The notes under the pieces: model-generated
What the model saw: only the letters and a program-made list of their open reading frames with translations
Databases searched by the model: none
What the model was told of the DNA's origin: nothing
Part shown: one piece after another, positions 8,735 to 18,540 of the stretch
How the letters are laid out: every line of letters starts with the position of its first letter
How positions within the stretch are numbered: the first letter of the stretch is position 1
Program-made: the position numbers and the translations under genes
NCBI GenBank assembly: GCA_024234615.1
Contig: JACKNY010000001.1
Location: 1-64,000 of the forward strand
Reading direction: 5' to 3'
DNA from: Pseudomonadales bacterium
Lineage (GTDB): Bacteria; Pseudomonadota; Gammaproteobacteria; Pseudomonadales; IMCC2047
Length of the DNA stretch: 64,000 bases

Positions 8735-8829
8735 TTACCATTATCATGCTCTATGGTAAGTATTGTGTTCACTCCACTTGAAAAGCTTGACATGAACACT
8801 ATAATTACCACTTTTAGAGATTATGGTAT
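8735..8829 (+). promoter_or_regulatory. hipBA promoter with two matching HipB-type operators
   Basis: Two inverted repeats share the same geometry: TTACCAT-N11-ATGGTAA at 8735-8759 and TTACCAC-N11-ATGGTAT at 8805-8829, 70 bases apart. Between them TTGAAA (8778-8783) and TATAAT (8800-8805) with a 16-base spacer form a likely promoter whose start point would lie in the second operator. This fits autorepression by HipB, probably with looping or cooperative binding. The second operator covers the ATG at 8823. Confidence 0.65.
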
Positions 8830-9164
8830 TCATTGTGACCAGCGATAAATCAGCGAAAGGTCGATCCGCGGTCGTCTTTCCCAAGAATCGACGCCTTTTG
8901 GAACAGTTTGGCGAGAACATCAAACTGGCGTGTAAACGCCGGGGTTACACCCAGGTATTGATTTCCGAGCGCACCGGACTCAGCCGCCTCACTATTCGCA
9001 AGATCGAAAAGGGCGACCCCAGTGTGTCCATCGGCCATTACCTGGCCGTGCTAAGCGTGCTCGGGTTGGCGGAAGATTTCGCCAGAGTCGCTGCAGACGA
9101 TGAGCTGGGGCGTAAGCTCCAGGACATCAAGCTGATGAGCAAGAAATCCGGAACACAGCCTTGA
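8823..9164 (+). CDS. hipB: HipB-like antitoxin/repressor (XRE family)
   Basis: The 113-residue protein has a Cro/CI helix-turn-helix at about residues 28-85 (GENIKLACKRRGYTQVLISE, then RTGLSRLTIRKIEKGDPSVS). It precedes a hipA gene by 36 bases, so it is the likely antitoxin and operator-binding partner. The start is uncertain: the ATG at 8823 lies within an operator arm and has only a weak AGAG before it, while a GTG at 8835 would begin just past the operator. The C-terminal tail is short and basic. Toxin-antitoxin status is inferred from the pair. Confidence 0.85.
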   Translation: MVFIVTSDKSAKGRSAVVFPKNRRLLEQFGENIKLACKRRGYTQVLISERTGLSRLTIRKIEKGDPSVSIGHYLAVLSVLGLAEDFARVAADDELGRKLQDIKLMSKKSGTQP

Positions 9165-9200
9165 GCCGTCATAAAAAGCCTTGAGCAGGGGCAAATAGCC

Positions 9201-10439
9201 ATGAGCACCGAAGTCTTCGTCTTTGCAGACTGGGAGGAGTTCCAAGAGCCGACCTTGGTTGGCACACTTAGGTCCTCCCCCGCGCGTCAAAAAGAGCATT
9301 TCAGCTTCAGTTATGACACTGACTGGCTGCAGTCTCCTTACGCGCAGCAAATCGACCCTGAGCTCAATCTCTATTCCGGCGAACAGCACGGTGAAGACGA
9401 CAAAAATTTCCGCGTGTTTCTGGATTCCTGTCCCGACCGCTGGGGTCGCTTGCTGATGAAGCGGCGCGAGGCAATCCATGCCCGGCAGGAGCAACGTCGT
9501 CCACGCGTGCTGTCCGAAATCGATTACCTTCTGGGCGTGCATGACCTGCACCGTGCCGGCGCGCTACGCTTCAAACGCGAAATGGGTGGCCCTTTTCTCG
9601 ACGACGATGAACGTCTCGCGGCCCCGCCTATCTCATCATTGCGGGAGCTTGAGTATGCGGTCGGACAGGTTGAAGATAATGCCGATAGCGATGACCCCGA
9701 CTATGTGAAGTGGTTGGCCATGCTGATGGCACCGGGTTCCTCCCTGGGTGGCGCCAGACCGAAAGCCAGTGTGGCCGACGAGGAGGGTCACCTGTGGATC
9801 GCCAAGTTTCCAAGCCGTCAGGATGATTACGATATTGCCGCCTGGGAATACGTTGCATACCAGTTGGCGCTGGATGCAGGGGTCGTCATGCCGGAGAGCC
9901 GGATCGAGCAGTTCGGCAGTCACCACCACACCTTCCTGACCAAACGCTTTGATCGCACGGCGGAGAGTCGCCTTCACTTCACCTCGGCGATGACGCAACT
10001 CGGCTATTACGACGGCGACTATGAAGCCAGTTACCTGGAGCTCGCCCAATTCCTGACCGAGCACGGAGCCGACACCAAAGAAGATCTCGCGCAATTGTGG
10101 CGCCGCATCGTGTTCTACATCGCCATTTCCAACACCGATGACCACCTCCGCAACCACGGCTTCATCTACCATCAGGGAGGCTGGTTGTTATCGCCGGCCT
10201 ACGACATCAATCCGGTGACACCTGCCCATGGATTGCATCTCAATATCACCGACAGCGATAATCGCTTGGACTACGAGTTGGCCATGGACGTCATCGAATT
10301 CTTTCAGCTGGACCGCGGGCAGGCTTTGAAAATCAAAGATGAAGTGCTCGCCAGCGTTGGCAAATGGAGGGTTCAAGCAAGCGCCGTTGGGCTGGGCAGG
10401 AGCGAGCAAAATCTGATGGAACCGGCGTTCAATCTTTGA
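9201..10439 (+). CDS. hipA: HipA-family serine/threonine kinase toxin
   Basis: The 412-residue protein has the HipA fold: N-terminal subdomain with FVFADWEEFQEPTLVGTL, the phosphate-binding GSSLGGARPKAS near residue 178 (including the serine that can be autophosphorylated), the K-containing WIAKFPS strand, the catalytic ISNTDDHLRNHGF near residue 315 and the DFG-like YDINP. Known HipA kinases phosphorylate glutamyl-tRNA synthetase or related targets and cause dormancy. The target of this one is unknown. Gene composition matches the ICE, so it may act as an element-maintenance system. Confidence 0.88.
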   Translation: MSTEVFVFADWEEFQEPTLVGTLRSSPARQKEHFSFSYDTDWLQSPYAQQIDPELNLYSGEQHGEDDKNFRVFLDSCPDRWGRLLMKRREAIHARQEQRRPRVLSEIDYLLGVHDLHRAGALRFKREMGGPFLDDDERLAAPPISSLRELEYAVGQVEDNADSDDPDYVKWLAMLMAPGSSLGGARPKASVADEEGHLWIAKFPSRQDDYDIAAWEYVAYQLALDAGVVMPESRIEQFGSHHHTFLTKRFDRTAESRLHFTSAMTQLGYYDGDYEASYLELAQFLTEHGADTKEDLAQLWRRIVFYIAISNTDDHLRNHGFIYHQGGWLLSPAYDINPVTPAHGLHLNITDSDNRLDYELAMDVIEFFQLDRGQALKIKDEVLASVGKWRVQASAVGLGRSEQNLMEPAFNL

Positions 10440-10699
10440 GCCGGATTTTTGGTCATTTTGCTCCATGGAACGAACGTGGAACGCAAATCCGAAAAAAAAT
10501 ACATCCATTTGATATTTAAGGGTTTTATCTAGAACATCTAATAGTTCAAGTCCTCTCCTGGCACCATCTAACTTATTGTTTTTATTACAAATAATTCTAT
10601 ATTTTTTCAAATACCGAGATTAATATTTTGGGCTCTACCCCATTATACAGGGGATAGGCACTCATCAAACCCGGTTGATAATACCATCCCACCCGCATT

Positions 10700-10935
10700 G
10701 CCCCTGCGTGACTGAAGAAGTATATCAACCACCTCGCTATCTTGATCGGCTGCTCGCCACAAATAATACCGTTTGCCGTTGCTTCTTACGAAGACTTCAT
10801 CAATGTAGGAGATTCGCCATAGCCCTGGTGCTTTCGTTTCAGCCGCCTGGGATATTTAGGCCCAAACTTGATACACCAAAGGCGGATGGATTCGTAACTG
10901 ACAACAATCCCCCGTTCGGTGAGTAGGTATTCACC
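10700..10935 (-). pseudogene. Relic of an IS6/IS26-family transposase
   Basis: Read on the minus strand, the segment encodes LLTERGIVVSYESIRLWCIK followed by FGPKYPRRLKRKHQGYG, then, after a frameshift near 10810, YIDEVFVRSNGKRYYLWRAA and DQDSEVVDILLQSRR. This is the middle of an IS6-type DDE transposase, including the first catalytic D (YIDEV). Both ends are missing: similarity stops at about 10700 and fades above 10935. No terminal inverted repeats were recognised. The rest of 10440-11114 is AT-rich with no gene I can support; it separates the ICE end from host genes. Confidence 0.8.
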
Positions 10936-11114
10936 GTCAAAATTGTCCGCTAATACCAACCAATATTGGATGCTAGCTCACTGGGTTATTTTTAATATGA
11001 GCGAAGGGACGCTATTGGTGAGCCCATTTGTTGATAAGTTATTGAATTACAGACTTTCATACTGCTGTTATCATAGTGGCGCTAAAGCTTTAGTGTTCAT
11101 GGGGTTGAGGGTTA

Positions 11115-12344
11115 ATGCGCGCTTTAAATTATTGCTACCAAATCAGATTTGATTCTCAGGACAGGCACCGGCATCGGTCATTTTGTGGTGTGCCTGTCAG
11201 TCAGAGGGGGAGTCCCCGGCTGGTCAAATGGGCTGAGCTTTTATGTGGTAGATATGTACGGCTGCTTTTTTCGTTGACAGCGTTGACCTATGTAATGCAC
11301 GGGATGGCGGCGCTGGAACAAGGGGTTCCGGTTAGCATAGCACCTATTCAGGAGCAACCCATCTTTCGTACATTGCAGCTAACAGGTACGGTGACATCGC
11401 CGCGCGTTGCGACTTTATCGACAGCCACCAGTGGCTTGGTTACGGCGATATATGCGGATGAAGGCGTTCGTATTGCTGCCGGTGACCTGTTGCTTGAGCT
11501 CGACTCGGTACTGGCCGAGCTGCAATGGCAAAGCACCATCGCCAAGGTTGAACAGGCCAGAAGTGCATTACAGGATGTTGAACGTCGTTTGCAAGAGGCG
11601 CGGACGTTGAGCCCACAGCGCAGTATTGCGGAAAGCGTCGTGCGTAGCCTTGAATCGGAGGCTCTGGAAGACCAAGCGGTACTGCAGCAGATGACGGCGG
11701 AAGCTAACTACCAGCAAGAGATATTGAAAAGGCACAAATTAAAAGCACCTTTCGACGGCATCCTGAGTAAAAAGCTTGCCGAGATAGGGGAGTGGGTTTC
11801 ACCTGGCGATGGTATATTCGAACTCGTTGCCACCAGCAATTTACGTTTGGATTTTGCTGTTGCAGAGGATTATTTGGCGCAAATCGGGTCTGATGCTACG
11901 GTCACCTTTCGGCTTAACGCCGATCCGAAAACCGTTTATCAAGGACGAATCGGAACTATCGTACCAGTAATGGATTCCAGCGCACGGACCTTTTTGCTGC
12001 GCGTCACAGTCGACGATATTCATCGCAAAATTCTTCCTGGTATGTCGGTAAATGCGACGTTACAAATACCCTCCGAACGCCAGGGCATGGTGGCACCGAA
12101 GGATGCAATCGTACGTTATCCCGATGGTCGTATAATAGTCTGGACCGTTGCATCAGGCGCTAACGGATTGGTGGCAGAGGAGCGCTCGATTCGCATGGGA
12201 GCGTCTTTCGATGGCTTTGTTGAGATTCTTGAGGGTTTATCCAGGGACGCCAAGGTGGTGATTCAGGGTAACGAGTCGCTACAAAACGGCCAACGCGTCT
12301 ATTTGGCGACGCCACAGCTGCCGGTGAGTCGTAGCCTACCGTGA
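11115..12344 (+). CDS. RND efflux periplasmic adaptor (membrane fusion protein)
   Basis: The product has the order of HlyD/AcrA adaptors: an N-terminal hydrophobic segment (LLFSLTALTYVMHGMAALEQ), barrel-sandwich halves (VTAIYADEGVRIAAGDLLLE and LKAPFDGILSKKLAEIGEWV), a coiled-coil hairpin between them (about 150-205), a beta-barrel domain and a membrane-proximal domain. It would link the RND permease to an outer-membrane channel, which is not encoded nearby. The long 409-residue frame starts at 11115, but the signal-like segment sits at about residue 45, so the true start is probably later. The permease follows after 53 bases. Confidence 0.85.
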   Translation: MRALNYCYQIRFDSQDRHRHRSFCGVPVSQRGSPRLVKWAELLCGRYVRLLFSLTALTYVMHGMAALEQGVPVSIAPIQEQPIFRTLQLTGTVTSPRVATLSTATSGLVTAIYADEGVRIAAGDLLLELDSVLAELQWQSTIAKVEQARSALQDVERRLQEARTLSPQRSIAESVVRSLESEALEDQAVLQQMTAEANYQQEILKRHKLKAPFDGILSKKLAEIGEWVSPGDGIFELVATSNLRLDFAVAEDYLAQIGSDATVTFRLNADPKTVYQGRIGTIVPVMDSSARTFLLRVTVDDIHRKILPGMSVNATLQIPSERQGMVAPKDAIVRYPDGRIIVWTVASGANGLVAEERSIRMGASFDGFVEILEGLSRDAKVVIQGNESLQNGQRVYLATPQLPVSRSLP

Positions 12345-12397
12345 TGTTGACCGGCTGCAGGAATCCATCATGATCATGTGGATAGGTGAACAGTTTC

Positions 12398-15300
12398 ATG
12401 TTTGAGCGGATTATTCAGCATGGCATATTGGTGACGGTTACCGTATTGATTGTCTGCGTGCTGGGTGTTACGGCGGCATTGAACATTCCTGTGCAGATGA
12501 TCCCCGACCTTGATATCAGGGTGATCAGCGTGCGCACAATATGGCCCGGTGCGACACCACAGGATGTGGAAAAGGAAATCCTTATTGAGCAGGAAGATTA
12601 TTTGCGTAACCTGCCCAGCCTTTCCCGTATTGTCTCCACCGCCCGTAGCGGACAGGCTGAAATTGAACTTGAATTCCCTTTCGGCACGGATATTACTGAG
12701 ATGCTGATTCGCGTTAACAATGCGCTGAGCCAGGTTCAATCGTATCCGGAAAATGTCGATGAACCGCAAATTTATGCCAATTCGTTTTCGAGCAATGCGT
12801 TTATGTTTTATAGCATCACACCATTGCCGGGAAATCCACGGCAATTGGATATGGATTTGATGCTGGATTTTATCGAGGACAATGTTAAGTTGCGCATGTC
12901 CAGCGTACCCGGCATTTCAGAAGTGTACGTGCGTGGCGGCGTCGAGCGGCAAATTCAGATTCTGGTTGATCCGGCGCGGTTGGCGCAGCGCGAATTATCC
13001 TATGACGATATCCGGCAGACGATTCGTAACCGTAACCGGGACCGTTCCGGTGGTGAGATTGTATCGGGCAAACGTCAGTATCTGCTGCGCACCATCGGTC
13101 GTTTTGACAACATTGACGCTTTGAGCCAGCTGATTTTGAAACGTAGCGGCGATACGGTTATTCGTCTGGAGGACGTTGCCACCGTATCGTTAGATCATTC
13201 CGAAAAACGTGATGCCACTTATTTTAACGCCGAGCCCAATATTTTTCTGGCGTTGAGGCGTGAGTCCGGCGCCAACGTCATTGACATCAAACGCGCCATG
13301 CTGGAAGAGGTAGCTGCGATCAATCGCGAGGTGCTCGAACCGGTCGGTTTGACCGTTACGCTGTTTGCGGATGACGTGCATTACGTCGAGGATTCTGTAA
13401 GAAATGTATGGCAAAACCTGATTCTGGGTTCGCTTCTCGCCACAGCCGTAATGTTTTTGTTTTTGCGCTCGCTGAAAGCTACTGCAGTAGGTGTGATTGG
13501 GATTCCCATCTGTATTATTGTAGCTTTTCTTGGATTACTGGTCAGTGGGCGCACCCTCAATGTTATTTCGCTAGCCGGTATCGCCTTCGCGATTGGTATG
13601 ACGCTTGACAACAGTATCGTTGTGCTGGAAAGCATTGAATTAGCACGTCGACGCGGCTTGCACGCGTTTGAAGCGGCGCTAGAGGGTGTGCGTCAGGTTT
13701 GGCCGGCGGTGCTTGCCTCCACGCTCACCACGGTCCTGGTTTTCCTGCCGGTGGCATTTGTCGATTTAGAGGTCGGGCAACTCTATTCGGATATCGGCAT
13801 TGCGATATCGGCAGCGATTCTGGCATCAATGTTAGTGGCAATTACGGTGCTGCCCACCGCAGCGGCTCGGTTGCAATTGGCTCCGCGTGCTAGTCTAGTT
13901 AAACCTGAAGGCGACGGAAACCCGAGCGGACGTCTGCGTGAATCGACACTGCGCGCAGTCAGTTGGTTGCTGGCTACCTCTCGGCGTCGGCTCGGCTGCA
14001 TCCTGATCACCTGCGTCATTAGTTTAGCCATTCTTATCGGATTAACACCGCCTGCTGAATATTTGCCGGAAGGCGAGGAACCCAAAGTCTTCGCCAGCAT
14101 GAACGCGCCGCCGGGATATAATCTTGCCTCGATGCAGGCGATTGCCGCCGACCTGGATCGGTATTTACTGCCCTTCGTCGGCGATGATCCGGCACGTTTT
14201 CACCGAGGAGAGGCAGAGGCGCCGGCATTCGCCTATTTTAATATGCGCGTTGCGCCCGACCAGATACGCATCATTGCCGAACCGGTCGACCCCCGTGATA
14301 TCAATGAGCTAATGGATTCTATCACCCGAAAATATAAGGAATATCCGGGTATGCGAGCATTCGCAGCGCGAGGCTCTATCATTACCAGCAACGATGGTGG
14401 TACCCGTAGTATTAACCTGGATATCGCCGGGCCGGATCTGGGGGCTATCTACGATGTTGCCCTGGCAGCTTATCGTCGCGCGGAAGCGGTTTTCGATAAT
14501 CCACGCATTCAGACCAACCCGTCTTCGTTAGCCTTGGCGCAACCGATGGTGGAGATTCGTCCTGACTGGGATCGTGCCGCTGAATTGGGTCTGACTGCGG
14601 ATGTGCTGGGATTTACAGTTTCGGCATTAACGGACGGCAGTTATGTTGACGAGTTTTTTCTGGCTGATGATAAAATTGATATCTATCTATATAGCAGTGC
14701 CGGTCAAAATGCATCGTTGGATAATCTCGATCAACTACCGGTATACACACCGAGCGGCTCGGTGTTGCCGCTGGGCTCAATCGCCGATATTGTGGAGACG
14801 GTTGATACCAGTACGATAAGGCGTGTCGGCGGTCGCCGTACCGTCACTCTAAATATCATTCCACCACGTAGTATTGCGCTGGAAACCGGCGTCCGCATGG
14901 TGCGCGAGGAAGTCGTGCAATACCTGCAGAAAAATGGACAAATTCCGTCGAATATTCGAACCACGATTTCCGGCGCTGCCGATCAACTGGATGCAACCCG
15001 TGATGTATTAACGAGCAATTACCTAGTGGCATTAGTCGTGGTCTACCTGTTATTGGTTGCAATCTTCAAGCACTGGGGTTACCCCCTCTTGATCATGACC
15101 TCAATACCACTGGGGATCGCTGGTGGAATTGTAGGCTTATGGTTGGTCAACGCCATTGGCGGCGCATTGCCACTGCTGGGCATTAATGCCATCAACCAGC
15201 CCTTTGATATGATTTCCATGCTGGGGTTTTTGATACTCATGGGTACCGTCGTCAATAATCCGATTTTAATTGTGCATCGGGCAGTATCTAATATGCAGGA

Positions 15301-15550
15301 AGTCGGCATGGACGCATCGGCTGCGGTCAAAGAAGCTGTTGAAGCGCGATTGCGCCCTATTGCGATGTCTACGATTACCACCATTTGTGGGTTGGCGCCA
15401 CTGGTGCTGATTCCGGGAGCAGGTACAGAGCTTTATCGCGGCGTCGGGGCGATCGTAATGTTCGGCATTATTGGTGCGGCGATTGTGACGTTGACCCTGT
15501 TGCCCGCGCTAACATTAATCGTACTGAAGACCTTCGGGAAACCTGCCTGA
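12398..15550 (+). CDS. RND-family efflux permease (AcrB/MdtB type)
   Basis: About 1,050 residues with the classical RND layout: TM1 at the N-terminus, porter loop, TM2-6 (from about 335), second loop and TM8-12 (from about 865). The VIRLEDVATVSL and LPLGSIADIVE loop motifs are present, and the TM4 region contains GIAFAIGMTLDNSIVVLESI with the family's proton-relay Asp. An AGGTGA lies 9 bases before the ATG at 12398; a GTG at 12386 is an alternative. It would export hydrophobic compounds from periplasm or membrane with the preceding adaptor. The second TM10 relay appears as MGTVVNNPILIVHRAV. Substrate unknown. Confidence 0.92.
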   Translation: MFERIIQHGILVTVTVLIVCVLGVTAALNIPVQMIPDLDIRVISVRTIWPGATPQDVEKEILIEQEDYLRNLPSLSRIVSTARSGQAEIELEFPFGTDITEMLIRVNNALSQVQSYPENVDEPQIYANSFSSNAFMFYSITPLPGNPRQLDMDLMLDFIEDNVKLRMSSVPGISEVYVRGGVERQIQILVDPARLAQRELSYDDIRQTIRNRNRDRSGGEIVSGKRQYLLRTIGRFDNIDALSQLILKRSGDTVIRLEDVATVSLDHSEKRDATYFNAEPNIFLALRRESGANVIDIKRAMLEEVAAINREVLEPVGLTVTLFADDVHYVEDSVRNVWQNLILGSLLATAVMFLFLRSLKATAVGVIGIPICIIVAFLGLLVSGRTLNVISLAGIAFAIGMTLDNSIVVLESIELARRRGLHAFEAALEGVRQVWPAVLASTLTTVLVFLPVAFVDLEVGQLYSDIGIAISAAILASMLVAITVLPTAAARLQLAPRASLVKPEGDGNPSGRLRESTLRAVSWLLATSRRRLGCILITCVISLAILIGLTPPAEYLPEGEEPKVFASMNAPPGYNLASMQAIAADLDRYLLPFVGDDPARFHRGEAEAPAFAYFNMRVAPDQIRIIAEPVDPRDINELMDSITRKYKEYPGMRAFAARGSIITSNDGGTRSINLDIAGPDLGAIYDVALAAYRRAEAVFDNPRIQTNPSSLALAQPMVEIRPDWDRAAELGLTADVLGFTVSALTDGSYVDEFFLADDKIDIYLYSSAGQNASLDNLDQLPVYTPSGSVLPLGSIADIVETVDTSTIRRVGGRRTVTLNIIPPRSIALETGVRMVREEVVQYLQKNGQIPSNIRTTISGAADQLDATRDVLTSNYLVALVVVYLLLVAIFKHWGYPLLIMTSIPLGIAGGIVGLWLVNAIGGALPLLGINAINQPFDMISMLGFLILMGTVVNNPILIVHRAVSNMQEVGMDASAAVKEAVEARLRPIAMSTITTICGLAPLVLIPGAGTELYRGVGAIVMFGIIGAAIVTLTLLPALTLIVLKTFGKPA

Positions 15551-15663
15551 CTGGCCTGCTAAAACTATCTTTAGTTAAAACTGGTAATGCGCACGATTTG
15601 AAAAATAAGAAGTCAGAGAATTAACCAATATCCGAAACTTGATTAATAACTAGGAGAAGTACG

Positions 15664-16593
15664 ATGAAGGAAGATTTGATTTCGCGAAACCGTCGCGACG
15701 CCCTAAAGCTCTCCGTCGCAGCATTGATAAGTTTGTATTGCCCATGGTTGGCTGCCAAAGAACTGAGCGTAGCCATCAAAAAAACAATCCCTAAATCGGG
15801 TGAAACCTTATCCGTGATCGGTTTGGGTTCTTCGCGTACCTTTGACGATTTCAGTGAACCTCAGACAGGGAAGGAGCTCACCAATATTCTTCAGGTATTT
15901 TTTGACCAACAGGGTCAGTTGATTGATTCTTCACCTATGTATGGCACTGCTGAGACTGCGATCGGTCACTTGCTACAGAACGTCAACGGAAAAGAGAAGA
16001 TGTTTGTCGCCACCAAAGTGTGGGCCGATAGCAAGCAGTCGGGCATCGATCAGATGCACGCTTCTATGCATAAGATGGGCGTCGAGGTGATGGATCTAAT
16101 GCAGATACACAACCTGCGTGACTGGCGGAACCACCTTAAAACCCTGCGGGACTGGAAAGATCAGGGTAAGATCCGCTACCTGGGAATCACTACCTCCCAC
16201 GGCCGTTCTCATGATGATTTGCTGGACATCATGGCCAAGGAGCCGCTGGACTTCGTCCAGTTCAGCTACAATATTATGGATCGCGAGGCTGAAAATCGGC
16301 TGTTTCCGATGGCCGCCGACAAAGGTATCGCCACTTTGATCAACCGCCCTTTTGCTCGCGGTGATCTGTTCCGCCGGGTCAAAGGCAAAGAAGTACCCGG
16401 GTGGGCAAACGACTTTGGCTGCCAGAGCTGGGGACAGTTTTTCCTCAAGTTCGTGGCGAGTCACCCTGCGACTACCTGCGTGATTCCCGCCACCTCCAAG
16501 CTCAAACATATGGTCGATAATATGGGCGCTAATTACGGGCGGTTGCCGGAAGCCAGGGAGCGGCAGCGAATGATTGCCTTCATGAGCAGCTGA
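15664..16593 (+). CDS. Exported aldo/keto reductase
   Basis: The 309-residue protein has a twin-arginine-like start (RNRRDALKLSVAALISL), then an aldo/keto-reductase barrel. The catalytic tetrad is visible as D and Y in IDSSPMYG, K in VATKVW and H in LMQIHN. A phosphate-binding end (CVIPATSKLKHMVDNM) fits NADPH binding. Such Tat-exported AKRs occur in proteobacteria, but their substrates are mostly unknown. GGAGAA lies 5-9 bases before the start. It stands alone between the RND genes and a convergent transporter gene. Confidence 0.85.
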   Translation: MKEDLISRNRRDALKLSVAALISLYCPWLAAKELSVAIKKTIPKSGETLSVIGLGSSRTFDDFSEPQTGKELTNILQVFFDQQGQLIDSSPMYGTAETAIGHLLQNVNGKEKMFVATKVWADSKQSGIDQMHASMHKMGVEVMDLMQIHNLRDWRNHLKTLRDWKDQGKIRYLGITTSHGRSHDDLLDIMAKEPLDFVQFSYNIMDREAENRLFPMAADKGIATLINRPFARGDLFRRVKGKEVPGWANDFGCQSWGQFFLKFVASHPATTCVIPATSKLKHMVDNMGANYGRLPEARERQRMIAFMSS

Positions 16594-16736
16594 AGCACGG
16601 CTTTAGCGACCCAAACAACCATATAAGTGAGCAAGAGTGAATTGGAAGCGGTAACGTTTCAGCCAACAACTCTGGCAGTGTAGCAACAGCCAAACGTCTT
16701 TCCGGTGTACCTAAAGTACTTTTTTAATCGATATAC

Positions 16737-18068
16737 TTATTTCGAAGTCTTTGCAGCGATTGTCTCAACTTCATCTAGATGTTCAGCTTCTTGTCGATCA
16801 AAGCGTCTACCTAGTCGATAACCGACAAACGCCCAAACAGCTGCGATACCGGCACCAACCGCAGCGATAGCTGCCAGCCCTAGCCCCAGCCCTGTACTCA
16901 GCCCAGTGAAGAACCAGCCCATAATCACATCTCCACCGCGATAGGCAACTATGTCGATAACCGGTTTTGTCTTAAAGCGGTCTTCACGGCTTGCCAGTGT
17001 AAACAGCATCTCCCTGGCGGGCCGGGTCAGCCCATAGTTGCCAGCCCGGAGAACCACATGCATGGTGACGGCCACCATCAGAACAGGAGAGAAGGAGAGA
17101 ATCAGCATGCCGAATATCAAAACCACCGGCACCACTGCAAGTGTAACGGGCATCCCGAGCTTGGTTACCAGGCGGCCTGTTAAAAAGAACGCCAATAAAT
17201 AGGTAAGTGTGTTGACCACTGCATCGCGGTAGCCGTATATGGACGTTCGTTCTTCCAGGGTGAACTCGGCTAACAGATTCTTTTGTTCAAAATAAACAAA
17301 AGAACCGATACCTGTATAGAGAATTATGAAGATGCCAATACCCAGCAGGTAAGGGTTGGTAAAAAAGTCATGAAACCCCCTCAGTGGATAACCACCAATC
17401 TTTGCTTTTTCGATATCTATAGCGACTTCAGCATTGCCTAATTCTGTCTGTTTAAGTCTGGCGAGATAAAGAATAATGGGGACAGGAATCATCAGCATCA
17501 CAGCGGCAATAAGCATCATGGCATAGATGCCTATGGCATTGGCCATAAAACCAGATAACAGTGGCCCGAAGATGGCGCCTAGACTGGCACCGGCAGCAAT
17601 AACGGCAAATAGTCTTTTGGCCTGCTCTTTGTTAAAGATATCGGCCATATAGCTCCAAAATACCGAAACGTGGAACAAGGCAAACACACTCACCCAGATA
17701 TAGAAACTCTTGTCCACCAGGACGCGATCCTCCAGGGATTGGGTAGCAAAGAAGAAAAAAACAAAACTGGTTGCGAAAAATGTATAGATGCCGGGAACCA
17801 GTTTATTAAATGGTATGCGTGCTATTACGAAACCCCAAACAGCTACTATTGCCGTACTTATAAAGAAGTTGAGTGTCCAGAGCATACTCAATTCGGTATC
17901 GGTCCAGTCACTCGCCATGGCATCGCGCACTGGGCGTAATAAATAATAGGCGGCCATTAGAATGAAGACAAAGGTAAAAGACAGAAAGGTTGCTTTGATC
18001 TCGTTTGATTCAATCGCCGATAGCGACTTTATTAGTTTAGCAAAAAAGTCTTTGTTTTCTTTAGACAT
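16737..18068 (-). CDS. MFS-like transporter of the NTP/NDP exchange (ADP/ATP translocase-like) type
   Basis: The 443-residue protein has about twelve membrane segments. The start region KATFLSFTFVFILMAAYYLL followed by RPVRDAMASDWTD is characteristic of bacterial relatives of the rickettsial Tlc nucleotide transporters, also annotated as MFS proteins. FWSYMADIFNKEQAKRLFAV and GAIFGPLLSG are further conserved points. The C-terminus is acidic and cytoplasmic. It stands alone, convergent with the AKR gene. In free-living bacteria the substrate is usually not known, so nucleotide exchange is family-based inference. Confidence 0.75.
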   Translation of the reverse strand: MSKENKDFFAKLIKSLSAIESNEIKATFLSFTFVFILMAAYYLLRPVRDAMASDWTDTELSMLWTLNFFISTAIVAVWGFVIARIPFNKLVPGIYTFFATSFVFFFFATQSLEDRVLVDKSFYIWVSVFALFHVSVFWSYMADIFNKEQAKRLFAVIAAGASLGAIFGPLLSGFMANAIGIYAMMLIAAVMLMIPVPIILYLARLKQTELGNAEVAIDIEKAKIGGYPLRGFHDFFTNPYLLGIGIFIILYTGIGSFVYFEQKNLLAEFTLEERTSIYGYRDAVVNTLTYLLAFFLTGRLVTKLGMPVTLAVVPVVLIFGMLILSFSPVLMVAVTMHVVLRAGNYGLTRPAREMLFTLASREDRFKTKPVIDIVAYRGGDVIMGWFFTGLSTGLGLGLAAIAAVGAGIAAVWAFVGYRLGRRFDRQEAEHLDEVETIAAKTSK

Positions 18069-18540
18069 TCTGAATCCTGTCGATTAGGGCATTTGGGGCC
18101 AGAGTAAAAGCTCCGATTTTTATCGGGCGCAATAGGCGTTGGCGATAAAAAAAAGGGGCAGGCCTTATTTTGTTTTCCCTAATATCCTGCGCACCTGAAC
18201 ATAATGCAAACCAATATTAACAATTTAGAGGGTAGCGTTGAATTCCAGGGAATCACTGTCTTGAACAAGTGTGATTCTGTAGAGATCATCGGCTGCACAG
18301 AACTGGCATTTTCCCACCCCGACTAGGTGTAACATATGACGGGGTAGAAGACACTCTTCGCTGGGGTGACAGACGGGGGTTAAGAGTTTGTGCCAAACCT
18401 TGGCCAAAATAAGAAATGGTATAAAGCGACTGTTGGCTATTTTCAGACTTGGACAGGAAAAGCTGGAGTCACCTGGGGTCCGATAGGGACCACTGTAAAA
18501 TGTAAGTCACTTACGCCAACAATTAATAAACACCTTCTTG
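18069..18540. other. Intergenic region without a supported gene
   Basis: The 472 bases lie between the start of the transporter gene and the end of fecR. A short perfect palindrome (GTAAGTCACTTAC, 18502-18514) lies just after the fecR stop, without a clear U-tract. A 60-codon minus-strand frame at 18225-18407 lacks a ribosome site and resembles nothing I know. The promoter of the transporter gene should be here but no convincing hexamers were found. Confidence 0.5.

Larger units (their letters stand above)
1..10439. mobile_element. Right end of a PFGI-1/SPI-7-like integrative and conjugative element
   Basis: The stretch carries the conserved backbone of this ICE family: an STY4528-type replication protein, DUF2857, TIGR03761, ICE-type ParB and a ParM/StbA ATPase running left, and repressor, AlpA, excisionase and tyrosine integrase running right. 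The conjugation genes would lie beyond position 1. The hipBA pair after the integrase shares the higher GC content of the element, so I place the right end between the hipA stop and the transposase relic at about 10.7 kb. No tRNA or att repeat was found, so the exact boundary is inferred. Confidence 0.8.

Noticed and set aside
8787..8805. TTGACA followed by TATAAT before hipB
   Set aside because: The spacer is only 7 bases; TTGAAA at 8778 with a 16-base spacer fits better.
10675..10926. Plus-strand frame of 83 codons
   Set aside because: It is the complement of the transposase relic and resembles no protein.
18225..18407. 60-codon minus-strand frame between the transporter and fecR genes
   Set aside because: No ribosome site, no family and no conserved pattern.
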